DNA from: Craterostigma plantagineum | Lineage: Eukaryota; Streptophyta; Magnoliopsida; Lamiales; Linderniaceae | NCBI GenBank assembly: GCA_027422505.1 | Contig: JAPQWV010000653.1 | Span: forward strand, 243,467-307,466 | DNA: 64,000 nucleotides | Reading direction: 5' to 3' | Shown here: one piece after another, positions 1 to 9,366 of the stretch | How the letters are laid out: each line of letters starts with the position of its first letter | How positions within the stretch are numbered: the first letter of the stretch is position 1 | The notes under the pieces: generated by a model | What the model was told of the DNA's origin: nothing | Databases searched by the model: none | What the model saw: the letters and a program-made list of their open reading frames with translations, nothing else | Position numbers and translations under genes: made by a program

Positions 1-167
1 AGGAGATTACCCCATGTACGCATGATTGATGCACCAACTGAGTTTCAGCTGCTATTTTATTAATATTATGGAGCACATATTATAAGTTTAATTATACGTC
101 CATTCCAAATGTGGCTGTAATTGCTATGTGTACTCCTCATAGAAGATTGATTATCTCTTGAAATCAG

Positions 168-714
168 GATCAAGTATTATAACCAAGAAATAGTGTTCTT
201 CCGTCAAGATCTATCACAGGCGACGACCTTTACAGAATGCGAAGGTCAAGTCTCATACCTCCCACATCAGAGGAAACAAGTGATCCTTTTCAGCATGTGA
301 GTCACGAATCATCTATGGTTTAAGCAACATGATTTTCTATATATTTCACTGCTTTCTAACCTTCTTATGTTTCTGCAGCTTGTTGCTACAATAACGCACC
401 AAAGTCACCTATGCCCACTGCCCTTGAGTGTACAGCCCATCATTTGGAACTTTGATCACTGCCTTCACATATATCCAACTCCACATACAGTAAGCAATCT
501 CAGCTTCTTCATGACTTGAATGTTAAATTATCTAAACAGTAAGTATATAAAAGGTGGTTTGAATAATTTTCAGATAGTATTGGGAGATTGTAGCGAGCAA
601 AAGGCATTCAACTATACCGGAGCAACTTGCTTTAACCCAGGTCCTTTCTCTAAAGATTTCACTTTCGTCGTTTATCGACCTTTCTCTCAAGAAGTTGAAC
701 TATCGGCTCTTTAA
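168..714 (+). CDS. DPB2: DNA polymerase epsilon subunit B (DPB2), last three exons
   Basis: This is the 3' end of the gene for the B subunit of DNA polymerase epsilon, the non-catalytic subunit needed to assemble the leading-strand replicase. Exons read as 168-296, 379-489 and 574-714, with GT donors at 297 and 490 and AG acceptors ending at 167, 378 and 573; bases 1-167 look intronic. Recognisable blocks are EIVFFRQDL, LYRMRRSSLIPP, ATITHQSHLCPLPL, QPIIWNFDHCLHIYPTPHT, FNPGPF and the C-terminal EVELSAL before TAA. These match, from memory, the end of plant DPB2 and human POLE2 (calcineurin-like phosphoesterase fold, exonuclease-inactive). The first visible exon holds about 14 extra bases at 214-227 between EIVFFRQDL and LYRMRR, which breaks the frame. 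The copy is therefore either a damaged allele or pseudogene, carries a sequence error, or is rescued by splicing. The rest of the gene lies left of the window. Identity is firm; functionality is not. Confidence 0.88.
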
Positions 715-1285
715 AATTATTTCGATATTTTCTTGCCTGCTGGGCTTCATATTTACTCACACAGAAGTATAAATTGACATTATCAGCAAGAATCATAAGT
801 CGATGTATATTAATAATTCATTCCCTTGTTACTGATTTTGATCTTTGTGAGCTTGTTGGTTTGAAATTCTCCTTCCTTCTGCAAGTCTTTTCCCCCCTCC
901 CTTGATTTTACGTGGGACATAGCCGTTGATTCATTGAAGGTAATTGAAAATTCTTAAAGTGAACACATTCGCATGAGCACCCAAGTCTCTTTTTTCTAGT
1001 CTACTGGAATGATTGGAAGAGTCGGAAATATGCAATCTAAAGTCTCGTCTACTCCTTTGCTTCGAAGATCAATCAAAACACGATATGTATTAGGATTGCA
1101 CATTACTTGTACGTATTTTAGTTTCAATTTGAATACTTGTCTGCCACTAGGATGATTGGAAGAGTCCAAGATTGATTTCGGATACGGCTAAAAATTCTAC
1201 TTGAATACAAATCATTTAACCAAGACACTTGAATCTAAACATTCATGAATATTTTTCCTCATCTTCGAATTTATTGTACTCTATG
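715..1285. other. DPB2 3' flank, no gene seen
   Basis: This AT-rich stretch follows the DPB2 stop codon and presumably holds its 3' UTR and poly(A) region. I see no ORF, tRNA or repeat structure. A short phrase around 'actggaatgattggaagagtc' type sequence occurs twice (about 1004-1024 and 1147-1170), suggesting a small old duplication. Confidence 0.5.
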
Positions 1286-2101
1286 TAGGGGTGAAAGATG
1301 AACCGAATACAGTGTTTTAAAAAGCATGTTGTAGCGCGCTTTGTAGCGTAAAAATGCGTTATAGAGTAAAAACAAAATAGCGTTTTATTTGTTAATAATT
1401 TTGAAAGTTTTGTTTTTTCTTTTTAGGTTTTTCTACTTGTAATTTTGCTAGTAGTTAAATTAATATGTAAGAGACAAATTTTCGCAATAATTCTATGCGT
1501 ATGATTATATGGTTTGCTTTTATTTTTATACTTTTTTAGAAAAATAATGCATTATAATAAAATTATATTGAAGTTGGATATATATCTAAATTAGATTTAA
1601 CGTAATTTATTTTTTCAAGGGTTATTTCCTTGTAAAAATTGTTTGTTTACTAATATTGTTATATATTATCCTATTTTTTCATTATAAATGATTTGCTTGA
1701 ATACGCTCTGGAATATTGTAAGTAAGACGCACGCAATACGCGTTTGATAACATTGGCAGAGCAGGGTTCGTGAGCTCGACTGAGCCGGCTCGACAAAAGC
1801 TCGACTAGAGCTTGGCAAAAAATGAGCTCCAGCTACTTCATGTTGAGCTCGAGCTCGACCTCATTCATGTCGAGATAAAGATTGAGCCCAGCATAAGAGC
1901 TCGAAAGCTTACGAGCAGGCTCACGAGCTTTTTCCTAATTTTTTTAATTTTTATTTTTTTAATAAAATATAGAAATATATTTTTACAAGCTCGAGTGTGA
2001 GCTCATCAGAGCTCAAATGAGCTCGAGGTCACCTGTCTGGGCTGGAGCTCGAGCTCGAGCCCAGAAAATGAGCCGAGCTCGGTGGCTCATTTACAGCCCT
2101 A
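1286..2101. mobile_element. GAGCTC-rich MITE, probably non-autonomous hAT-like
   Basis: The left end TAGGGGTGAAAGATGA and the right end, which on the other strand reads TTAGGGCTGTAAATGAGCC, form imperfect terminal inverted repeats. Between them the sequence is filled with GAGCTCGAGC and GCCGGCTCGAC words. No ORF with transposase features is present. A second small element (1310-1755) sits inside it. I could not find a clean 8-bp target-site duplication, so the hAT assignment rests on the general TAGGG(G/C)TGTAAA-type ends known from many plant genomes. Confidence 0.55.
1310..1755. mobile_element. Small nested MITE with CAGTGTTTTAAAA-type ends
   Basis: The left end reads CAGTGTTTTAAAAAGC, followed by GCG-containing words. 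The right end, read on the other strand, begins CAATGTTATCAAACGCG. These imperfect inverted ends enclose about 446 bp of AT-rich non-coding DNA. The end pattern CA(G/A)TGTT-T-AAA-GCG resembles hAT-type MITEs. It sits within the GAGCTC-rich MITE, just after that element's left terminus. Confidence 0.45.
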
Positions 2102-3321
2102 ATTTAGTGAACATGTAGATCCAGATTCGAACATGACATTGTGATGTCGGTTGATTGTTCTACTTTTGAAATATGCAATAGCAGGGGTTAATTTAGTGTC
2201 ATTGCACATGGATCAACTAAATTAATTGGTTATACAAAATTCTCCAACTTGTTGCTCTTTCAATATTCTTGTTAAGTAAAACACTACCGAGTACAATATT
2301 GTCAAGTGACAAAATTCTCCAACTGGCCCCAAGTATGAGACACGGCTCTCGTCAGACCATTCCATATTCGACACCATTCCCATGTATATGCTTAGGTGTG
2401 AAAGATGAGCCGTGCCGGCTCATGAGCTCTATTGGCTGCGTACCGAGTTGTCCCTCAGACGAGTGGAACTTAAAATTTTACCTGATACACCCATAAGCCC
2501 CGGATTACTCAAAAACGCATATGATACAAATAATCGGAGCCACATTAATCACAATTCAAACGATAAACTAAAACGGTATAATCCGGTTTACTATTGAAGA
2601 ACGTGTTGCTAAGCTTAACACCGATCTCCCGGTTTGAAACTGCGCCCATGTCGAAAGCTAGAACAATTTTGGTCACAAGAGCGTCACGTCGACCTCGAGG
2701 TCAATCACGACGAAAATCTCTGTAGATGACCAGCGAGAAACGCGGAGCTTTTTGATCAAGAAAGATCACCTCGAAATTTTTCTTTTCTCTCTAAGAATAA
2801 CTTATGATGGTTGTAAATAAGAGAACTTGGTTAATTTCAAAACCCTAGGCCCTCATCTATATAGTGGCTGAATTTTAGGTCAAGAACAAGGCACAACGGC
2901 TAGTTTCTACATTTAGTAAGTTAGATTAATTCAGACTCAAAGTTTGACTTATTTTTCACTTAAATATCTCACTAGCTAAGACTTGTTCAAACTTATATAT
3001 TTATGGACAAGTTGGAGAATTACAATATAAGCCAATTACACTTAAATTTAATTTGAAGCCCATTATCAAATAATGACTTAGTCTAATGTTAATTTTAGCC
3101 CAAGGCCTTAACCCACACTTAAATTGATTTCGAGTACTTAGACTACAACTCAAGTCTCGATTAGCCTCATTGATGTCCAACATTCACTTACCGTCAATCT
3201 TAACGTCACAATGCACCGTATGTATTTATTAAGTCTCTCTTTAGTTGATACTACCCCAATAATCCTTTTCGAGTCCGACCCTCCTGGTTCGTCTCAATCG
3301 ACACTAGGAGGAGTCCAAGAG

Positions 3322-3604
3322 TGTAATTCCAGATTATCCAAGAACACTTCAACAGATTAAACCTTCGTTATATGTGAATAGTGTGCTATAGAGGTTTAGT
3401 GTTGAATACGTGAGAGTTTTGCAAGACTGAAAACTTGATTAATGCTTGTTAGGGTTTAAGCTTAAATACCTTGAGAGGTATTTAAGCTTATTGGGCCCCT
3501 AACAAGCCCATTACAAACACAACCCAAATACATAAGATAATACATCGTAAAGAAATTACAAGACTTAGAACAATATTGTGGACACTTCTATAATATTCCT
3601 AACA
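3322..3604 (-). repeat. Sire-A 3' LTR
   Basis: The minus-strand sequence starts TGTTAGGAATATT and ends GGAATTACA, giving the canonical TG...CA. It matches the 5' LTR at all but one position (ATTGTGG here, ATTTTGG there). It adjoins a polypurine tract at its inner end and TSD aagag at its outer end. Confidence 0.95.
3458..3489. promoter_or_regulatory. Perfect LTR hairpin with TATA-like core on both strands
   Basis: Bases 3458-3471 (aagcttaaatacct) and 3476-3489 (aggtatttaagctt) are perfect reverse complements with a 4-base loop. The same 14-bp stem is intact in the other LTR at 13393-13424. It places TATTTAA/TTAAATA, a TATA-like core, on each strand. That would suit a bidirectional promoter or an RNA stem; function is inferred. 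Confidence 0.6.
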
Positions 3605-3617
3605 TTCTCCCCCTAAG
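3605..3617 (-). other. Sire-A polypurine tract
   Basis: The minus strand reads CTTAGGGGGAGAA directly before the 3' LTR start TGTTAGG. This is the expected plus-strand DNA primer site for reverse transcription. Confidence 0.85.
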
Positions 3618-3651
3618 TGTCCAAATTACCAAAAAAAAACTATCTAAGTCT

Positions 3652-6600
3652 TCAGGTCTTCTTTTTCTTCGAGCGGGGAGGAGGCCGAGGTTCCAGAAGT
3701 TCGTAGGCTGATCTTCTGAGTCCAAGTTTTAATTCATATGATCTCAATCTTCTACGAAAAGAAATTTTGTCGGAGATGATTTCGATCATCTTATGATACT
3801 TCTCTTGTACTTCAGATTCCACTTCTCTCATTTCCTCTACGATCCTCTTGAGCTTAGCAAGAATAATACGAAGAGTTCCATCACAGAACTTGTGGATTTC
3901 TGATTTTCTCATCAGTCTCTTCTCTCCCTTGTAATTGATGTAGATTACCGAAGGGTCTTCTCCATCAAAGATATGGCCTTCTCCGTAGCTCTCTGACTCA
4001 GGTGCTTCAAAAGAGGGCTTCGTGAGATTCACTCTTTTTATGTTGCTTTCAATTGCCATTTGGAGATCATGTGTAGAGTTGAACTTCACTTGACGCAACA
4101 TGAACCTTTTTAATGAAGCATAGCCCATCCTTAATTCTGGAGTCCTGAGTACTCCAAGCCTCCTATAATCCCCTACTAATTGATCAATGTCTTCACCTCT
4201 GAGGTAGGAGAGATCCCCTTCATTCAGTTCTTCAGCTGAATTATCTTCACGTCGTACAATGTAAATAGGAAAATCGATATCTGCAAATCGCTCCTTTCGA
4301 ACGGTCAGAATCTGTTTGATCTGGGTCGTTTTGCCTCAAGTCTTCGGAGTTCATCGACGTTCGTTTCTTTTCCTCTAAACATCAGTGATCGACGGATAGA
4401 CAGCAGGTACTGAATGGCTTTTGGTCGTGGGAAATGGGTTAAACCTCTGAGGTCAAGTTCATCCACCTTCAAGATCCTGTCTTCCCTCCTCCAGATTTTT
4501 CTTCGTATCTCTTCTTGATAAGGAGCATTAACCTTCACATTTTTCCATGGAAGTTGCAACTCGTCAATTCCTTTGTGTGTATCTGGAGGGCAATCTTCGT
4601 CTATGACCGTGTGTTTTAGAAGTTCTGGAAGTTCGGGTATCTCTGCTTCGTAGTCTTCTCCTTCCTCGAGCTCCTCATCTTGAAGACGAATTAGACTAAT
4701 GTTAGCTTTCGAAAGAAAGTATCTAGCATTGTCCATAAGGTTTCTGGCCATAGTCGGATTAGCAGGATGAGTTCTCCATTCCTCGCCAAAGATGTACCTC
4801 TCCACAACATCATGTGGATTGTACAGTTCTTCGACTGAGGTGTCTGGATTGTCGATCTGAAGGGATGGAATGGAAGTTTGGGGACTTATCTGGCTTGTGA
4901 GATGTGGGGTTGTGGTTGTTTGGACTGATTGGGTGGAAATCCTCAAGGAGTCAGATTCGACTTCGTCAAGGGAAGTTGTCTGGTTCGGCCCTGCCGTAGC
5001 TTGTCTGCCCCTTGAGGACTTTGGTGGTGGGTTGGATTGTCGGGAAGAACCGCCTCCACGAGTTAGGACCCCGTGCCCTCGTCCTCCGCGAGTGACTGGA
5101 AGCATGACTCTTGGTCTCTTCTCCCCCTCAGGACGATCTTGGTCATCAGGATCGTCATGACGACGCTTCTGTCTTGAGCCTTCTGGACGACATGTGGTGG
5201 GGTCAGGTATGATTCCACCTTTAATCAGCTTCTTGTAGAAAGCTTCTTCTTCCGGAGTCCGCTGATTGTCGAGAGAAATAATGCGAGAAATACCTACATC
5301 GAATAGCTCAAGTAGAGGCATGCTGTATGGGCTGGGATCAGTCGGTGCTCGTGGTGGTGGTAGTGAGATGAGGCGAGGTTGTGACGATTGGTCTACCAAG
5401 GGTGCCTTGCCTTTGTCTGTGGATGCTGATTGCATGGCATCCTTAATGAGTCCTCGAACCCGTGGTAAGGTCACGGATTCGAAGAACTCAAAAAGGCGAT
5501 TTTCCAGATAGGCCGTCGTCACGGTTAGGGGTGTGGGGATTGGTGCACCGACATCACTAGGAGTTGTCGTTATCACATGTTCAGAAATAGGTTCTGTACG
5601 GTGGCCCTTGTCAACCGAAGTCGGATGGACTTCAGTTTCCACGGGTCTTCCGACCTCTCCTTGCGACACATCTTTCGGAGATGGTGCTCGGGTCGTTGTT
5701 GCCACGTCAGTGGGACGGGCTTGGGTGGAGCTCTCACCGAGATCGCCAAGGCGTCTCGTTAGCACACGTCCAAAACTAGGTTCTGTACGGTGGCTCGCGG
5801 ATGGTGAGCTGCTGAAATCATCAACATCCGAGAGACTTCCGTCCAATCCTTGAAGAGCCTCTATTTGGGGCTCTTCTATGAACGTTGAGGCCTGAAGATC
5901 AGGCAGAGGCTCGGCCTGTGTCACAAGAATAGGTATTTCGTGAGTTGGTTCAGACACAGGGACCGAGCTGCAGGAGGCTTGGGGTGGTTCGTGTTGTGTT
6001 GAGACACTTGTCTGTTGGGAGACAAGTGAATGGTCAGGTGGGGTTCGCTCATGCGTCGTTAGGTCATGTACGACGTCTTCTATCCTAGGGATTGACCCGG
6101 CTTTTTCTGACTGAGGTAGTGTAGTGGTAGTTATCTTTGGAACATCCATTAGTGGTTGTTCAATTTGTTCGGCATGTGGTTGTTCCTCGAGTGATTGTTC
6201 AGGTATGGGTTGTTCAGAGGATGGTGGTGGTTGGTCAGGGATTGCTTCTTGAGCTGTAGTCTGTTGTGCGTGTGGGATAGATTCAGTTTCTGTGGTTTCT
6301 CTCAGCATCTCACTCTCTCTTTCTCTCTCGCTCGTTTCAGCTCTCTCAGTCTCACTAACCCCTGGGTTAGACTCAGGTGGGCTATCCTGTGTCGTGGGGT
6401 TGGGAACTTTGTAGTCTTTGCAGTAGGCATCGATATGGTCGGGGTTTGCAAGAATGAGTAACTCGTGAGGGATTGGCATTGCGGTGCGTGAGTATTTCTC
6501 ATCAGACTTGCCTTTATGAAGGTAGCGCAGTTTGGGTGGAGTGAAATTTTCTTCCACGGGTCGTGATGGTATTCCTGTTGTTGTGGTCATAAAATGGTGG

Positions 6601-7253
6601 ATGATAAGTGAGAACCAGCGGAGATATGGCAAATTCTGTGGCTTTTTGGACTTAGTTCGTTGGTAAAGTTGATCGTCGAGATCTGTGGTGATGAGTTTGG
6701 CAAAGTCGTAATTTCTTCGAAACACGATCCCATGGAAGATCCGAAGAATTGTGACATTGCATCTATCCCATCCTGAGTGCTTGGGTGAGAAGCACTTATT
6801 GACAAATGCGAAGAGCGTTCGCCACGGCTACGGGATCATGGAATTCTGAAAATGGGAGACAAACTTGATCGGCGTGTAGTATCCCATCCTCATCATGTCC
6901 TCCAGGAGCTCATTTTCGGAAGCCTCAGGTTCGTATTGAGGTTGACTTGGCATTCTTAGAATACTACGAATGAGTTCCTTTGTGATGGTGACAGTCTCAG
7001 TTGCGATTTGGGCCTCGTAGTAGATGCTATTATCTTGGGCAATTTTGGTCTTCATTGTCCCCCAGAATTGTTGAAGGTAAACTGTAGGAACTTGGACCGA
7101 GGCGGAGAAGGCATACCCAAGATGGTGATTCCTCAGAATGGATATGATGATTTCGTCTTTGCACTTGAATGTATGCAGGTCGAGTTGGAAATTATTATCT
7201 CTGGTTGATATCCATTTCGAAGTTGGGTAGACTAGATCCGTGGGTGTCGTCAT
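3652..7253 (-). pseudogene. Sire-A ORF3, long post-pol ORF (about 1200 codons, two lesions)
   Basis: This ORF lies downstream of pol and has no counterpart in ordinary Copia elements. It begins at 7253 (MTTPTDLVYPTSKW). The N-terminal domain (about residues 1-220) has TVYLQQFWG, an MGYYTP block, CFSPKHSGWDRCNVTILRIF and FRRNYDFAKLI. A long Pro/Thr/Ser/Glu-rich disordered centre follows (about 6450-5000), with basic RGGRGH and RGGGSSR stretches. The C-terminal domain contains WRREDRILKVDELDLRGL, RQVKF, HDLQMAIESN and KFCDGT, then a charged helix and a PPPRSKKKKT tail. An in-frame TAG at 6828-6830 and a one-base frame shift near 4325-4335 are the only breaks. Sire-C ORF3 matches both ends. The function is unknown; the position resembles the env-like slot of Sireviruses, but I see no signal peptide or membrane helix. 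Confidence 0.8.
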
Positions 7254-8743
7254 ATATTTTTTTTTTTAATGTGACACCGGGAATTCGTGCTGAAACTGCA
7301 ACACAGAAGATAAATAAAATTAGATATGCCATGATAAGAGGACTTGGCTGTTGTGAATAGTGATGAGTTGGAATAAAATTTCGTTTGATGATAGGAAGGC
7401 TTGGCCCAACACTTTGGCCCACTCGAGAAAAATTTTGTCGAATATTTCTTTAAGTATGGTTTGCGGGTTCATTTTAGTAAGTTGTATTTTGCGAACTCAA
7501 AGGTTTGCGGGTTGAGTAAAAAGAACTTCGTGACGTTTATTGCGAGAGGGGTTTGCGGGTTGGTTGAGAAGAACTTTGCGAATTCTGTATCACAGTCTCA
7601 GGATTCGCAAATTGACCAGGTCAAACGGGGAATCGCAAAGCAACAGCTCGTAAAATGAACTTTGCGAATCCCGAGATTCGCGATCCTCGAATTCGCAAAG
7701 TAAGCAGTCAGATAGTCAAAGTCGCAAAGTGGATAACCCGCAAAGTGAGTGATTCGCGAGTTTGATAAAAAACAGTTTTTGGACCCGCAAAGCTTAACTC
7801 TGAAGAATCAAAAGGAACCCTTAAACGATTTCGAACCCAAAAAAAATTCATCGCTTTGAAAAACACCAGATTTTGAAAAGATAAATTCGATTCAGTGCAA
7901 AAATCAAACAGATAAGCTCGTATTATCACTGAAAAACAACGAAATTTCTACAGGAATCAACTGCAAACACCTGTTCTTCGAGAAATCACTCCTGCAATAA
8001 AAAATCGATCGTTAAACAAGAAACAGTAAAAGTAAACGCAACTTTTCATTCATACCACAGAGATGTTCGCGAGTAAGTGAGGGTAACGATTCGAGCAGGC
8101 AAACCACAGACAATGCAAGCGACGATGAAGGGTTTGATGAACGGGATTCGCAAAGTAGAAGTTTTTTGATTTGGGATTTTTTTTTTGTATTGCGGGTTCA
8201 GTTTACGAATTGATGTTTTAAGATAACTTTGCGGGCCTAAAGTATGAACCTTAGTTTGAGCTGGGCTGTAAACTTTTGAGAAAAACAAAAAGCCCATTTT
8301 AGATTCGCGAATTGGTAGTTTGCGAATTGATCAGTTTGCGATTTATGAGTTCGCAATCTAATTCATTGACTGGTCAAAATTGAAGATGGTTTGCGAATCT
8401 AAATTCTAATAATTGATTTGAAAAAAAAATGACTTAGGAAGAAGATGTAGGTGTACGAGATTTTCAACTTAGCAAAGACATCAAATAATGAGGACCCAAA
8501 AATGACCAATTTGGCGCGATCAATCACAAGGATAACATCAAATCTATGAGTTTTTCAAGATCGATTTTCATGATACGATATCCTTATTGAAAAAAATCTT
8601 CGCCTTAGTCAAAAATTCGTCTTAATGTCGGGACAATAAATGACGCAAGTTTCCTTCGTGTTTATAAAATAGATAGGTCTCAAATCTTATTGAAGTACCT
8701 TACGTCTAAGAACTAACTCATCTCTTATTTTTCGCGTTAACAG

Positions 8744-8917
8744 ATGAATTGGCAGAAGCAGGAAGAAGAGAAGAAACTCGAGGAACATGCAGAGTTAAGA
8801 CGTAACTTTGAGCATAATTTAGATATGCTGGTTATGGAGATTTTCCTTCTTTTGAGCTTATTCGTTGTTTTACTTGCTGTTCTGCTTTGGGTCTTTATCG
8901 GGCATATGAGTTTTTAA
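8744..8917 (+). CDS. Antisense microORF, predicted single-pass membrane protein (57 aa)
   Basis: It runs on the strand opposite to Sire-A, starting MNWQKQEEEKKLEEHAELRR and ending GHMSF before TAA. Residues 1-29 are highly charged and helix-prone. About residues 32-54 (from MEIFLLL through VFIGHM) form one hydrophobic segment long enough to span a membrane. The ATG directly follows a pyrimidine-rich tract ending in AACAG, a plausible splice acceptor. Small antisense or extra ORFs with a membrane segment are known from some plant LTR elements, but I do not recognise this one. It could be a chance ORF; the long uninterrupted hydrophobic run argues against that. I found no counterpart in Sire-B or Sire-C. 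Confidence 0.45.
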   Translation: MNWQKQEEEKKLEEHAELRRNFEHNLDMLVMEIFLLLSLFVVLLAVLLWVFIGHMSF

Positions 8918-9020
8918 GAGTTATCTGCGTATTATGTGTTTGAGAGAGTTGTTCGTGTTTTCAAGAATTTTTAAGAGTTATCTGCGTATTATGTGTTTGA
9001 GAGAGTTGTTCGTGTTTTGA
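8911..9020. repeat. 57-bp tandem duplication
   Basis: The unit beginning TTTTTAAGAGTTATCTGCG at 8911-8967 repeats from 8968 to about 9020, identical until the end. It overlaps the stop codon of the antisense microORF and extends downstream of it. Confidence 0.85.
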
Positions 9021-9046
9021 ACAAATTTTACGTTTTTGTAGAAAAA

Positions 9047-9181
9047 CTCCCCCTAGATGCAATGCCTATCGATTATCTTAAAAATTAAATGATTGATAAT
9101 GCCTATCGAGTATCTTAAAAATAAACTATTGATGAGTTCACTTACTCCCCCTCGATGCATAGATATAGCATTTCTCCCCCT
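9047..9181 (-). other. Three additional polypurine boxes (AGGGGGAG) after pol
   Basis: The minus strand reads AGGGGGAG(T/A) at about 9047-9055, 9144-9152 and 9173-9181, each followed by a similar phrase (GATGCAATGCC, GATGCATAG, GATGTAACGCC on the plus strand). Repeated polypurine boxes between pol and the 3' LTR are a described signature of Sireviruses. Confidence 0.75.
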
Positions 9182-9366
9182 CGATGTAACGCCATCAGCA
9201 TTGACGCTACATCGACTTATTGGACACAAGAAACAATTTATTGAAAATTAAAAACTTAAAAACTAAAGTCCTAAATAAATGGTAAACATAATAAACACAC
9301 ACAGAATAAGAGAAGTGAACCATAGCAAATAGAAAAATATTGAATTGTAGTAAGGCATAATCGAGA

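Larger units (their letters stand above)
7254..9366 (-). other. Sire-A inter-ORF region with TTCGCGAA-type word array
   Basis: This is about 2.1 kb of non-coding DNA between RNase H and ORF3. From about 7430 to 8400 it carries roughly 25 copies of TTTGCGAA, TTCGCAAA, TTCGCGAA, TTTGCGGG and CCCGCAAAG on both strands. Near pol it holds a 57-bp tandem duplication, three AGGGGGAG boxes and an antisense microORF. A T-run at 7257-7267 lies just upstream of the ORF3 start. Confidence 0.7.

Noticed and set aside
1..60. Possible upstream DPB2 exon (RLPHVRMIDAPTEF reading)
   Set aside because: It does not match the DPB2 segment expected before the exon at 168 and is followed by stops; treated as intron.
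4870..5853. Several 80-106 codon plus-strand ORFs
   Set aside because: They lie antisense to the Pro/Thr-rich centre of Sire-A ORF3, where such composition gives open antisense frames.
8744..8917. Reading the antisense microORF as a host gene exon
   Set aside because: It lies wholly inside the young Sire-A element between its TSDs, so it belongs to the element.
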